The notes below the pieces were generated by a model that saw only the letters and a program-made list of their open reading frames with translations, was not told the origin of the DNA and searched no databases. A stretch of 64,000 nucleotides of DNA from assembly GCA_016713665.1 (NCBI GenBank), contig JADJOR010000024.1:248001-312000 (forward strand), in the 5' to 3' direction. Of the stretch, positions 26,874-36,558 are shown piece after piece; position 1 is the first letter of the stretch; each line of letters opens with the position of its first letter. A program made the translations under genes and the position numbers. This DNA is from Deltaproteobacteria bacterium. GTDB lineage: Bacteria > Myxococcota_A > UBA9160 > UBA4427.

Positions 26874-29800
26874 CTCTTCCTTTCCTTGAGGCGGTGGCTC
26901 AGGCGCGCCGGTCCGCGCTTCGCGCCGAGGAGCGCGAGGCCGAGCCCGAGCAGGAGTGCCGTGCCCGGCTCCGGGACGATCGTCGTGCCGACCGAGAAGA
27001 GCATTCCGAAGCCGGCATCCGCAGGGCCGCCGCTTCCCTCGAGCGAGAAGACGAGACGGCTCGCGTCGCCGTTCGGGAGGCGGGACACGAGGGCCTCGAG
27101 ATCGATCGGGCTCGCGAAGAAGTGCCGCGCCGACGCCGAATCGCTGAAGTCCTGCGCCAGCACGAGCGCGTCGCCGGCGAAGATGCGGAACGCGAGATTC
27201 GCGAAGTCGGCCGAATCGACGCGCAGCGCGTAGATGCTCGCGAAGACGCCGTCGAGGGGCGTGCTCGAGCCGATCGAGAGACCGACCTCGGCGTGGAGCA
27301 CGATGTCGGGTCCCGCCTCGCTCGCGTCGAGGTCGAGCCCGAAGCGGCCGAGCTCGCCGGCGAAGTCATGTGCGCCCGTCGACACGCTCGCCGCGTTGCG
27401 CGTCGAAGCGAAGGCGAGCGCCGGATCGGCGCCGACCAGCGCTTCGGCGGAGAGGGCGCGGCCGCCCGAGGCCCGCGCGCTCGCGTCGACGAACGAGCCG
27501 ATCGTGCCGAGCGCGCCGGTCCGCCCGCTCGCGCGGGTCGTGGCCGATGCGAGTCCACCCGCAGCGTCGGCCAGCGCATGGGCCATGGGGGCGTCGCCCG
27601 CTCGGAAGGCCCGGAACGGCGCATTCGTGTCGGCCGTCGCGTCGGCCGTGCTCGTGCCGCTCCCGCTCTGACTCGATGCGCGCGCGATCGCGTCGCCGCC
27701 GACTCCGCCGCTGCTCGAAACGCCACCCTCCGCGAAGGCCGCCGCCACAGTCGGGGATCCGCCTGCGTTCGTTGCGATCGCCGTCGAATCGGCCGCTCCG
27801 CCGTCGAAGCCGCGTCCGCCGAAGGCCCGGTCGAAGACCGTGACGCGGCTGTCGCCGAGGGCCGTGCCGAGCGAGCGGCTCGTGGCGCGCCCTCCGTGGC
27901 CGCCTTCGGGTCCGGAAGCGCCGAAGCCGCGGGCATCCCCGCCGACGGCGCCCCAACGATGGAGGCCGTCGTCGCCGCCGATCGCGATGTCGTCGCCCTC
28001 GCCGAGCGTCCGGAGCGAGGCGAGCAGGCTCGCGGCTCCCCCGTCGCCGCCGACCCGGCCCCCGAGCCCGGAGCCGCCATCGCCTCCGTTCGCATCGACG
28101 AAGAGCGAAGCACTTCCGATCTCGTTGGTCGTCACCGCTTCCGCGCGTGCGTCGCCCCCGCGCGTCGCGCCGCCCGACCCCGTCGCGCCGTCCGAGCCCG
28201 TGCCACCGCTGGCGGACAGCTCGACGGCCAGCTCGGCCGTTCGCAGGCTGCGCGTCAGGAGATTCGTCGCGGATCCGCCCGGCGCGCCGGGACTCGCGTC
28301 GACGAACGTCGCGCCGTCGCCGGCATCGCCGCCGGTCGCGCGTTGCACGAGCTCGAGGCGACCCGAGGTCGCTCCGTCGACCGCATCGACGACGGCGACG
28401 CTGCCGCCGCGGCCGGCGCTCGAGCCGACCGCACCAGCGCCGCCCAGCAGCTCGCCTACGACCCGGACGAGCCCGCCGAGGCGCGACTCGCCGTAGACTC
28501 GACCCATCGTCGGCGAGGCACCCTCCGCCGCCGAGCCCTCGCTCCCCGCGCCGCCGGTCGCGCGGGCGAGCACCGAGACGTCGCCCGATCCGATGCCCGA
28601 GGCGGCGGCGTGCGCGGAGCCGGCGACGCGGCCGCTTCCGCCCGTGCCGAGGGACTCGAGCTCGAGTCGACGCGATTCGGTGTCGTCGATCGAGAGCTCG
28701 GATCGGCCTGCGCCTGCGCGGCCCGGTTGGCTCGGGAAGGACTGTGCGCCGCCGATGGCTTCCTGGACGAGACGGAGCGCGCCGCTCGTCCGGCCGGAGG
28801 CCGAGTCGACGAGCACGGCGTCGGCGCCCTGGCCGACGGTCGTGCCCCCGCCGATCACGCGCGCGCGGGCGGTTACGTCACCGCCGCCGCTCGACTCGCC
28901 GTGGGCGGTCGCCTGGGCCCCGCCGCCATCGCCGCCCGTCACGCCCGAGAAGCCGCTGCTGCCCCCGCCGAATCCGCCCCGCGCTTCCGCAAGCACCGAG
29001 ACCGCGCTCGCTCCGGCGTTGCTTCCCGTCGCCTGCGCGCTCGCATCGCCGCCCCGGCCCGCCGTGCCGTTGGTGCCGACCTGCCCGCCGACACCGCCCG
29101 CGGCGACCGCCTCGATGTCGACCTCGCTGTCGCCGAGGGCGATGCCGTCGACCGTCGTCGAGGAAGACCCGCCGTCGCCACCGACGTCGTGTGCGGTCGG
29201 TGCGAACCGATCCGCGCTGCCGCCGGCTCCGCCGGTCGATCCGAAATTGCTGCCGCGGTCGTCGCGGTTCGGGCGGATCGTGATGCGCTGTCCATCGCCG
29301 GTCGTCGTGGCGCGCAGCGTCGAGACGGCGGCGCCCCCGGTTCCGTTGCGCAGATCCTGCAGGACCACGCCGGCGCCGACGCCCCCGATGCTTCGGTAGA
29401 GGGCATCGATGCCGCCGCGCTCGTTGCGCAGGTCGGCCGCCGTCGTCGCGACGCCCCCGGCGAACGCGGTACCCACCGCGTCGCGTCCACGACTGTCGCC
29501 GGCCCGGGCCTCGAGCACGATGTCGAGCTTCGAGGCCTGCTTCGCAACGACGAGCTCGCTGCGCGCGTCGCCGCCGCGAGCCCCGAGTCCCGGTGCGACG
29601 CTCGCGAGCGGGCGACCCGCGTGGCCGGCTCTCGCATCCTGTCGCAAGCGGAGCGTGCCGCTCGTCTCGCCGTCGACGGCGTCGACGAGGAGGGCGTCGC
29701 TCCCGGCGCCGACGCGCGTGCTGCCATCGCCGCCGCTGCCGCCCTGCGCCGAGCCGAAGACATCGACCGCGCCGCCGCCCGTCGAGACGCCCCGCACCGG

Positions 29801-31468
29801 GCCGAGACTCGCGGCCGCGCCATCGGCACCCGAGGTCGGGACCATGCCGTTGGTGAAGCCCGCGCTTCCGGAGAGGGCCGTCGCCGACACGACGACGTCG
29901 CCGAGCGCCTCGCCGACGGCCGAGGCGAAGCTCGTCCCCGCCTGGCCTCCGTTGTCGCCGCCGTCTCCGCTGCGGGCCGACGAGCTCAGGCTCAGGCTGC
30001 CGGCGGCATTCGACCGGACGAGCGTCGAGCTCGCGCTGCCGCCGCGTCCGCCGGTCGCCGTGCTCGCGCTCGGCGGGCCGACGGCGCCGCCCTTTCCGCC
30101 GATCGCCGCCTGCTCGAGCACGACGGCGCCGCCGCTTCCCGCGACGGTGTCGACGAGGGCGATCGACGCGCCGTCTCCGCCGAGCGTCACACCGGCTCCG
30201 CCATTTCCGCCCGTCGCGAAGAGTCGCGCCGTCGCGACACCGGTCGGCGTCGCCGTCGCGCTGGCGGATCCGACGACGCTACCGCCGGCGCCACCGCGGC
30301 CGGACGCGAACCCGCCGCGTCCGCCGATCAGGTCCACGGCCGCGCTCGCATTTGCGCCCGGCGCGAGCGACTCGACGCTCGCATCGCCCGAGGCGAGCCC
30401 GCCCGTTCCGCCGGCGCGCGCCGATCCGCCGGAGGTGGAGCCGCCGTTTCCCCCGCGACTCAGGACGCCGAGCGATGCGTCGCCGTCGAACGAGAGCACG
30501 CCCGTGACCGAGGAGGTGCCCGCCCGGCCGACGATGCCGCCGAGGGAGGTGGCCCCGCCTTCGCCGCCTTCGCCGCGAAGCGACATCGAATAGAGCGAGC
30601 CCGAGGCACCGCTCTGCGTCAGGTCGACGAGCGCGTCGCCACCCGCCCCCGCACGGCCCGCCGTGTTCACGCCGCCGCCATCGCCGGCGGACGCGCCGAC
30701 GGTCAGGCGGTACTGCGCATCGGAGCCGCTTGCGGAGAGGTCGACCGCGGCGCTGCCGACCTCGACGGAGGCGCCCTGACCGCCGATCGATCCCGCGGTC
30801 CCCCCTGCGCCGCTGCCGCCGTTGCCGCCCGACACCTCGAGGATTCCGGAGACGGCGCGGGTCCCGTGCGCCGTGATCGAGGCCGAGGCGAGGCCGCCGT
30901 CGGTGGGGACCGTCCCGGGGCCGGCTCCCGAGCCGCCGGCGCCGCCGGTGGCCCGAGCCGTCGCATTGGCCGAGCCGTTGGTGTTGGTCGCGATCGCCGT
31001 CGCGTTCGCGTCGCCCGCAACGCCACCCGAGCCGCCCGCGCCGGTCGAGGCCCGGTCACCGCCGCGACCGCCGTCCCCGCCCTCCGCGATGGCCGTCGCG
31101 ATCGCGTCGCCGGATCCGAGCTGCGTCGTCGCCGTCGCGTTCGCGCCGCCTCCGGCTCCGCCCGGTCCGCCCGAGCCGCTGAGTCCGCCGCCGGGGCCGC
31201 CGATTCCGCCATCGCCGCCGAAGGCTCGGGCTTGATTGTTCGGGTCGGTCGGACCGCTCGTCGCCGTGACCGTCTCGCCATCGCCTCCGGGCGTTCCGTT
31301 GTTGCCGAGACCGGTCGTTCCGGGGGCGCCCGGGGCGCCGAAGACGGACACGTCCTCGGCGCGTGCGCCGGAGGGACTCGCGAGGGCCGCGACGAGCAGC
31401 AGGAGCAGCGCGAGGGGACGACCGATGGGGAGGAGGATCCGACGGAGAACGGCGATCGAAATGGGCAT
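26870..31468 (-). CDS. Giant glycine-rich PEP-CTERM surface protein
   Basis: 1532 residues from ATG 31468 (an in-frame ATG at 31507 is possible). The signal peptide 'RPLALLLLLVAALASPSGARA' leads into about 1300 residues of Gly/Ala/Ser-rich low-complexity repeats of the style 'GGDGGIGGPGGG', 'GSGDAIATAIAEGGDGG' and 'LYSMSLRGEGGEGG', reminiscent of PGRS or collagen-like extracellular proteins. The last about 200 residues are a globular domain ('FAGELGRFGLDLDASEAG', 'LVFSLEGSGGPADAGFG') before PEP-CTERM ('IVPEPGTALLLGLGLALLGA') and a long basic tail. Very few Cys or Trp. It is likely a matrix or sheath component. Confidence 0.8.
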   Translation of the reverse strand: MPISIAVLRRILLPIGRPLALLLLLVAALASPSGARAEDVSVFGAPGAPGTTGLGNNGTPGGDGETVTATSGPTDPNNQARAFGGDGGIGGPGGGLSGSGGPGGAGGGANATATTQLGSGDAIATAIAEGGDGGRGGDRASTGAGGSGGVAGDANATAIATNTNGSANATARATGGAGGSGAGPGTVPTDGGLASASITAHGTRAVSGILEVSGGNGGSGAGGTAGSIGGQGASVEVGSAAVDLSASGSDAQYRLTVGASAGDGGGVNTAGRAGAGGDALVDLTQSGASGSLYSMSLRGEGGEGGATSLGGIVGRAGTSSVTGVLSFDGDASLGVLSRGGNGGSTSGGSARAGGTGGLASGDASVESLAPGANASAAVDLIGGRGGFASGRGGAGGSVVGSASATATPTGVATARLFATGGNGGAGVTLGGDGASIALVDTVAGSGGAVVLEQAAIGGKGGAVGPPSASTATGGRGGSASSTLVRSNAAGSLSLSSSARSGDGGDNGGQAGTSFASAVGEALGDVVVSATALSGSAGFTNGMVPTSGADGAAASLGPVRGVSTGGGAVDVFGSAQGGSGGDGSTRVGAGSDALLVDAVDGETSGTLRLRQDARAGHAGRPLASVAPGLGARGGDARSELVVAKQASKLDIVLEARAGDSRGRDAVGTAFAGGVATTAADLRNERGGIDALYRSIGGVGAGVVLQDLRNGTGGAAVSTLRATTTGDGQRITIRPNRDDRGSNFGSTGGAGGSADRFAPTAHDVGGDGGSSSTTVDGIALGDSEVDIEAVAAGGVGGQVGTNGTAGRGGDASAQATGSNAGASAVSVLAEARGGFGGGSSGFSGVTGGDGGGAQATAHGESSGGGDVTARARVIGGGTTVGQGADAVLVDSASGRTSGALRLVQEAIGGAQSFPSQPGRAGAGRSELSIDDTESRRLELESLGTGGSGRVAGSAHAAASGIGSGDVSVLARATGGAGSEGSAAEGASPTMGRVYGESRLGGLVRVVGELLGGAGAVGSSAGRGGSVAVVDAVDGATSGRLELVQRATGGDAGDGATFVDASPGAPGGSATNLLTRSLRTAELAVELSASGGTGSDGATGSGGATRGGDARAEAVTTNEIGSASLFVDANGGDGGSGLGGRVGGDGGAASLLASLRTLGEGDDIAIGGDDGLHRWGAVGGDARGFGASGPEGGHGGRATSRSLGTALGDSRVTVFDRAFGGRGFDGGAADSTAIATNAGGSPTVAAAFAEGGVSSSGGVGGDAIARASSQSGSGTSTADATADTNAPFRAFRAGDAPMAHALADAAGGLASATTRASGRTGALGTIGSFVDASARASGGRALSAEALVGADPALAFASTRNAASVSTGAHDFAGELGRFGLDLDASEAGPDIVLHAEVGLSIGSSTPLDGVFASIYALRVDSADFANLAFRIFAGDALVLAQDFSDSASARHFFASPIDLEALVSRLPNGDASRLVFSLEGSGGPADAGFGMLFSVGTTIVPEPGTALLLGLGLALLGAKRGPARLSHRLKERKR

Positions 31469-31621
31469 GCCCGGGGGACCTCGGGGTCGCCCCTTCCCAG
31501 AGTTCACCCTGACAGAGATCCGCGGTCGGTGTCAACCCGAAAATGATAGGTCCGGGCGAGCGAGCGGATGAACGCGCGCGTCCCGGGTATCGTTCCCTGC
31601 CTTGCGCGAAAGGAGCCGGAC

Positions 31622-32344
31622 TTGCAGATCGAGCTCGCATCGAAGGGCGATCGGATCCGGGGCGAGTACGTCGTGTCCGACGCAGGGTCGCCGCGACCCG
31701 GCGTCCTCGTCCTGCACGACGGTCGGGGATTCAGTGAGCACGTGGTCGGCGTCGCCCACGAGCTCGCCGAGCAGGGTTATGCGGCCCTCGCCGTCGACCT
31801 CTACAGCCGGGGGCGTCCCGCGCCCGACATCGAGAATGCCGATCTCAAGGCGTTCATGCGCGCGGTGCCGGACGAGCAGATCGTCGGCGACGTCCAGGCG
31901 GCGATCGACTTCCTCGCGGCGGACCGCGCGGTCGGAGGCCTTCCGATCGGCCTGGTCGGCTATTGCTGGGGCGGCGCCTGCGGATTCCTCGCGGCGGGCC
32001 ACTGCACGGGCCTCGCCGCCGTCGCGAGCTGGTACGGCGAGCTGCGGACCGAGGTCCTGAACGCGCGTCATCCCGAGCATCCGATGGACGCCTTGCTGGC
32101 GAGGCAGTGTCCCGTGATCGCGCTCTTCGCCGAGCTCGATCCCTACGTCGCCTTGCCCCACGTCGACGCGCTGCGCGCGCGCCATGCGGCGGCGCCCGGC
32201 GATCGAGGGCTGGAGATCGTGGTCTACCCCGGCGTCGGCCACGGCTTCGCCCACCGCGGCCGGGATCACTTCGATGCGCCGTGCCACGACGACGGCTGGG
32301 CTCGGATCAAGAAGCTCTTCGATCGAGAGCTCGGACGAGCCTGA
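31622..32344 (+). CDS. Dienelactone hydrolase family protein
   Basis: 240 residues from TTG 31622. I prefer this start because AAAGGAG lies 6-7 nt before it and DLH homology begins immediately; an upstream ATG (31568) adds 18 non-homologous residues. The alpha/beta hydrolase triad is visible: nucleophile Cys in 'IGLVGYCWGGACGF', Asp in 'ALFAELDPYV' and His in 'YPGVGHGFAHRG'. The Cys nucleophile (not Ser) and motif G-x-C-x-G-G are typical of DLH. The family opens lactones in chloroaromatic degradation, though many members act on other esters. Divergent from the gly-rich gene. Confidence 0.88.
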   Translation: MQIELASKGDRIRGEYVVSDAGSPRPGVLVLHDGRGFSEHVVGVAHELAEQGYAALAVDLYSRGRPAPDIENADLKAFMRAVPDEQIVGDVQAAIDFLAADRAVGGLPIGLVGYCWGGACGFLAAGHCTGLAAVASWYGELRTEVLNARHPEHPMDALLARQCPVIALFAELDPYVALPHVDALRARHAAAPGDRGLEIVVYPGVGHGFAHRGRDHFDAPCHDDGWARIKKLFDRELGRA

Positions 32345-32426
32345 GCCGGGGCCGCTCGCGCCCGGTGAGAAGCCCGATCGTCACGCCGCCGCCGCTTCGA
32401 GGCGCTCGGCCGTCACCGTTCGGTGT

Positions 32427-33932
32427 TCAGTGCGCTCCGGCCGCGTCATCCCGGCGTAGCGCCGCGTTGTAGTCCGCCGGCGGGATCCAGCCCGGATGAG
32501 GCCAGTGGACGCCCTGCGCCCCACCCGGCGGATAGAGAGCGACCCAACGGTCGAGCCGTTTCGTCAGGTCGGCAACGCGGTCGGGCTCCCGACTCGCGCG
32601 ATCGCTCTGCTCCAGCGGGTCGTTCTCGACGTCGAAGAGCATGAGCTTCGTCGGGTCGCCTTCGAACCCGATCGTCCGGACGAGCTTCCAGCGATCGAGC
32701 CGCAGGGCCTCCTGCCGGCCGACGACCCCGTTGACCCCGAAGAAGATCTCGCCCGGGGCGACGGGCTCGGCGCCCTGGATCTGCGGCCATCGATCGACAC
32801 CGTCCAGCGCCAGCGCGCCTTCGGACGCGACGCCGGCCGCGGCGACGAGGGTCGGAAAGACGTCCTGGACCGCGATCGACTGGACGACCTTTCGCCCGCC
32901 GCGCAGGCCCTTCGGCCAACGCACCGCGGCCGGAACCCGGATCCCCCCTTCGAAGACGGTCGACTTTTCGCCGCGAAGGGGCGCGTTGCTCGCGCCCAGC
33001 GAGATGTGTCCGCCGTTGTCGGAGAAGAAGAGGACGAGGGTGTCGTCGGCGATTCCGGCCTCGTCGAGCGCGCCGAGGATCCTTCCGATGGCGAGGTCCA
33101 GGCTGTGGACCATGGCGGCGAAGACGGCGCGCGGCGCGTCGCCCGAAGGATCGAGGATCTTCGCCGCGGCCTCGACGGGGATGCCGAGGCGGGTCGCGAC
33201 GCTCTCGATGAACGCCCGATGGGCCCGGAGATTGGGCTCGCTCGAGAGCTTCGCATAGCGCTCGACGAGCGCTTTCGGAGCCTGCATCGGACTGTGGGGC
33301 GCGTTGAAGGGGACATAGAGGAAGAGCGGCTTCGACGGATCTCGATTCGCGATCACGCGAGCCGCTTCTGCACCGACCAGGTCCGTCGTGTACCCCGCCT
33401 CCCGCAGCGAAACGCCGTTGCGCTGCCAGTCCAGACCGCCGGCCTCGGAATGGGCATAGTAGTCGAGCTCTCCGAGCAGATGGCCGTAGAAATGGTCGAA
33501 GCCCCGCCGGTTCGGCGTCTGCGCCACGTGGGCATGACCGAGATGCCACTTTCCGACGATGGCCGTCTGGTAGCCCGCCTCGCGAAGTGTCTCCGAGAGC
33601 AGACGCTCGCGGGTCGGCAAGCCGAAATAATCCCAGGGCCGGACTACGCCGAACACGAGACCCGAGCGCAGGGGAGAGCGCCCCGTGAGCAGCGCGGCGC
33701 GCGTCGGCGTGCAGATCGGCTGGGAATAGAAGCGATCGAGCTCGACGCCCTCCCGGGCGAGGTCGTCGATGTGGGGCGTCTCGATCGGCGCGCCGTGGTA
33801 GCCGACGTCGTTCCAGCCGAGATCGTCGGCGAGCAGGATCACGATGTTGGGCGGTCGCTTCGCGAGGGCTTCTCCGGCCCAGAGCAGGCCGACGAGAAGG
33901 AGCAGCCGAGCGGTCCAATGGATGAGCGCCAT
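32427..33932 (-). CDS. Exported arylsulfatase (S1 family)
   Basis: 501 residues from ATG 33932. The signal peptide 'LLLLVGLLWAGEALA' precedes 'RPPNIVILLADDLGWNDVGY', with the metal-binding Asp-Asp. The formylglycine signature is 'CTPTRAALLTG' (Cys-x-Pro-x-Arg), so it needs a Cys-type FGE for maturation. 'GKWHLGH' and 'LFFSDNGGH' (Asp-Asn ligands) complete the site. It hydrolyses sulfate esters of glycans or aryl compounds in the periplasm. No FGE gene lies nearby. The MFS (GPH) transporter is about 20 kb away and need not be related. The upstream region is bounded by an insertion sequence 95 bp from the start. Confidence 0.92.
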   Translation of the reverse strand: MALIHWTARLLLLVGLLWAGEALAKRPPNIVILLADDLGWNDVGYHGAPIETPHIDDLAREGVELDRFYSQPICTPTRAALLTGRSPLRSGLVFGVVRPWDYFGLPTRERLLSETLREAGYQTAIVGKWHLGHAHVAQTPNRRGFDHFYGHLLGELDYYAHSEAGGLDWQRNGVSLREAGYTTDLVGAEAARVIANRDPSKPLFLYVPFNAPHSPMQAPKALVERYAKLSSEPNLRAHRAFIESVATRLGIPVEAAAKILDPSGDAPRAVFAAMVHSLDLAIGRILGALDEAGIADDTLVLFFSDNGGHISLGASNAPLRGEKSTVFEGGIRVPAAVRWPKGLRGGRKVVQSIAVQDVFPTLVAAAGVASEGALALDGVDRWPQIQGAEPVAPGEIFFGVNGVVGRQEALRLDRWKLVRTIGFEGDPTKLMLFDVENDPLEQSDRASREPDRVADLTKRLDRWVALYPPGGAQGVHWPHPGWIPPADYNAALRRDDAAGAH

Positions 33933-34026
33933 CTCGTCCCTTCGAAGCGGAGCTCGCGATGACGCGAGACGCGTGCCTTCCGGACGGAGGTCGCCGCCGG
34001 GATGGACCATTCTACAGGGGATGAGA

Positions 34027-35240
34027 CGTGGACCGAAGAATGCACCTCCTACCGACGTAACGGTTCGCCGTTCGGCTGATCCCCCGTCGATTTACCTAGA
34101 CCGCATACTTCGCCCGATGCGACACACAGCGGGCGATCGCCCGCGTCGGGATCCGACCGAAGTAGCACTCCCAGAGCCAACCCCGGTCGGGCAGGACCTG
34201 CTCCGGGAACAACCGCTCCTGAAGAATTGCCCGCGCCGTGAGCGCCTCGCCAATCAGCCCCAACGCCATCGCTGGCGTCCCGAGCCGCCGGTTCTCCGAT
34301 CGCCCCTTCATGTAGTTGCGCCACACCCCCACACCGCCAGCCGATACAGCGCCGACTGACGCCGCTTCGAGAACGCGATCGTCTCCCGCTTGTGGTTCGC
34401 GCTGCTGTGTCGGATCAGCAGGTCCGACAAGTTCACCGGGAAGAGCGGATTGCGCGTCGTACGCGCTGCCTTCGAGCTCGTCTGCTCGTGCAGAATCGTC
34501 CGGTCCCGAAGCCGCGCGATGGCCCGGACGTAGGCCGGGTGCTCGTCGCTTCGCAGCACGACCTCTCCTCGCGATGGAATCACCCGCCGCAGGAGTGCCT
34601 CGACTCGCTTGCGGGTCGCATCCGGATCAGGTCGGCCGAATCGCCTCTCGAGCACAGCGCGCCTCATCCGCTGAGCGGGCCGCATCGTCCCACTCCGTCG
34701 CAGCTCGACGTCGTTGAAGCCGTAGACGAAGAGCGAAGGCCCGACGACGAGGTTCACGTCCATGGGCCAGTACTGGCTGTGTTCGAAGGTCCTGAACCCG
34801 TCGAGGACGAGGGGCTCGGTGGGCGTGGATTTTGGGCGGAGGCGCTCGTGGAAGAGGAGACAGTGGCGGCCGAGGCGGTCGGAGAGGGTGCGGATGGTCG
34901 AGTGGGAGACCCGGTGTTCGCGGGCGATCTGGCGCAGGGCGGAGCAGGCGACGAGACGATGGAAGACGAGCTCGAGGAGCCTGGGGCGCTTCAGCCAGTA
35001 GGTCGTCGCGAAGGTCTGTGAACTGAAGTAGCGGCCACACTGTGAACAGCGGTAGCGCTGGATGCGGTGGGGGGGCTGGCTGCGCGGGTAGAAGCCTTTG
35101 CGCTGGAAGCGCCAGGTGGTTGGATCCGTTCGGGAATCACAGTCGGGGTTGGGGCAGAAGGGGGGCCGGCGGAGGAAGGTGAGGTTCGACATGAACTCCC
35201 ACTACGCAGGGATCGTGCCGGGTGCATTCTTCGGTCCACG
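34027..35240 (-). mobile_element. 1.2-kb insertion sequence with 20-bp terminal inverted repeats
   Basis: The 20-bp sequence at 34027-34046 (CGTGGACCGAAGAATGCACC) is the exact reverse complement of 35221-35240. Between them lies a single frameshifted transposase on the minus strand. Element length is 1214 bp. I see no flanking target duplication. The right end abuts the stop codon of the dockerin-like gene (2 nt apart), and the left end lies about 95 bp before the sulfatase start. Confidence 0.85.
34096..35192 (-). CDS. Zinc-ribbon DDE-type transposase, frameshifted
   Basis: Starts at ATG 35192. The N-terminal zinc ribbon has 'FCPNPDCDS' and 'RYRCSQCGRYFSSQTF'. A helix-turn-helix-like part follows ('ALRQIAREHRVSHSTIRTLS'), then a catalytic-like core ('PLVLDGFRTFEHSQYW', 'VVLRSDEHPAYVRA'). 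The first frame stops at 34308 after 'RLAVWGCGATT', while the next frame continues 'GVWRNYMKGRSENRRLG' to a stop at 34096, 'HRAKYAV'. Adding one G to the G run near 34325 restores a single product of about 365 residues. The lesion could be an error, inactivation or a programmed frameshift. It looks distantly IS1/IS1595-like; the exact family was not resolved. Confidence 0.75.
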
Positions 35241-35242
35241 GC

Positions 35243-35716
35243 TCAGGGCGTGCAGGGGACGCCGCTCGAGCAGCTCGCGCAGACCAGGCCGGACGGGCCG
35301 GGCGCGCCGGGGGGATTCGAGAATCGGGTGAGGAAGACGGCGAAGTCGGAGGTCGTGACCGTACCCGAGCCATCGTGGTCGGACTCGCCGAGGCTATTCG
35401 TTCCGAACGTCGCGAGGAAAGCTCCGAAATCGGCGACGGTCGTCGTGCAGCTCTGGTCGTAGTCCGTGTCGCAGCGATTGCCGTACCCGTCGAGGTCGCT
35501 GTCGACCTGATTCGACGTCTGGTTCGGGCCGTTCGCGAGCGTGCTGCAGTTGTCGAACTGGTCCGGCACGAGGTCGCCGTCCGAATCGATGACTGCGCCG
35601 GCTTCCGCCGCTCGCGGGGCGAGCCATCCGACCGGAGAGATCAGCGCGGCGAGCACCGTGACGAGGAAGAGGGCGCGGGGATTTCGAGTCGTCGTGGCCT
35701 GAGAGGGGAACGTCAT
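35243..35716 (-). CDS. Secreted dockerin-like (EF-hand repeat) protein
   Basis: 157 residues with a signal peptide ('ALFLVTVLAALISPVG', then 'PRAAEAGAV'). A thrombospondin type 3-like calcium stretch ('DSDGDLVPDQFDNC', 'DSDLDGYGNRCDTD') precedes two dockerin-like loops ('DYDQSCTTTVADFGAFLATF' and 'DHDGSGTVTTSDFAVFLTRF'). It ends in a short Cys-containing tail. It has almost nothing else, so it may be a small calcium-binding adaptor able to bind a cohesin-like partner; one such candidate is the protein at 52286. The stop codon lies 2 nt from the insertion sequence. Confidence 0.75.
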   Translation of the reverse strand: MTFPSQATTTRNPRALFLVTVLAALISPVGWLAPRAAEAGAVIDSDGDLVPDQFDNCSTLANGPNQTSNQVDSDLDGYGNRCDTDYDQSCTTTVADFGAFLATFGTNSLGESDHDGSGTVTTSDFAVFLTRFSNPPGAPGPSGLVCASCSSGVPCTP

Positions 35717-35858
35717 CTTGGTCGCCTCCTGGATTTCAGTGGAGGCCGAGCAGCCTCGAGGCCGTCGACCACGATCTGACTAGCACCATAACACGATTCA
35801 AAACGATCCGTGTGACGAATCCGGGCCGTATCTCGATTCGGGGATCCCGAGGGGCCGG

Positions 35859-36494
35859 TCAGCCCGTACGTCGCAAGGCAAAGAGCGCGCTCGCGGTCAG
35901 CGACAACCCGAGACCGACGAGGACGACGAGGGGCATCCCGGTCGGGACCGCGGGGATCGACACCGATCCGCTGTCGCCTGCGAAGTTGATCGGCGAGTTC
36001 ACCCCGACCACGAACGTGCTCCCCGAGAAGCCCACCCGCTCGAGCGAGTGGACGCCGTCGGTCGGCAGCTCGTCGGGGTCGAGCGTGACGATGTCGGTGC
36101 CGAGGCGGTAGCGGAGCGTATCGCCCGCCGGGTCGAAGAATCCGTCCGGGATGATGAAGTCGGGCGTGGGTGCTCCTGGGAGCGCGGCGAAGCCGGCCGT
36201 CGCGATCAGGAGCCAGGTATGGGCGGTCGGGCCGACGAGGTTGTTCGGGAAGTGGTAGACGTGGCCGTTGCTGACGAGATCGGCCGAGGCCATCTGGATC
36301 TCGAGGTCGCTGCCGCAGCACTCCTGCATCTCGATGAACTGGATCGTGCCATCGGCGTTGCTGTAGACCTCGGTGAACTTCCAGAGATGGTTCTTCGCGC
36401 TCGCCGGGGCGCCGGCGACCAGGAACGCCGCGAGGGCCAGCCCTGCGCGGATGCGGTTCACGACAGGCCGCGAGCATCGGGGTGTGTCGCTCAT
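35859..36494 (-). CDS. Secreted protein with a variant C-terminal sorting-type helix
   Basis: 211 residues from ATG 36494. Signal peptide 'RIRAGLALAAFLVAGAPASA'. Body: 'NHLWKFTEVYSNADGTIQFI', 'MQECCGSDLEIQMASADLVS', 'AHTWLLIATAGFAALPG' and 'PDFIIPDGFFDPAGDTLRYR'. This is a conserved secreted family I have seen annotated only as hypothetical. The C-terminus 'IPAVPTGMPLVVLVGLGLSL' then 'FALRRTG' has the architecture of PEP-CTERM or IPTL-CTERM signals but lacks PEP, so the class is uncertain. Divergent from the substrate-binding lipoprotein. Confidence 0.7.
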   Translation of the reverse strand: MSDTPRCSRPVVNRIRAGLALAAFLVAGAPASAKNHLWKFTEVYSNADGTIQFIEMQECCGSDLEIQMASADLVSNGHVYHFPNNLVGPTAHTWLLIATAGFAALPGAPTPDFIIPDGFFDPAGDTLRYRLGTDIVTLDPDELPTDGVHSLERVGFSGSTFVVGVNSPINFAGDSGSVSIPAVPTGMPLVVLVGLGLSLTASALFALRRTG

Positions 36495-36558
36495 GCCGCG
36501 TATCATCTCATAACGTCGCGTCGGAGCCCAAGTGGAAAGTGCAAGGAGGGGATACGTC

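Noticed and set aside
26423..31546. A 1707-codon plus-strand ORF opposite the gly-rich gene
   Set aside because: It is arginine/alanine-rich with no signal peptide or domain and mirrors the codon bias of the real minus-strand gene.
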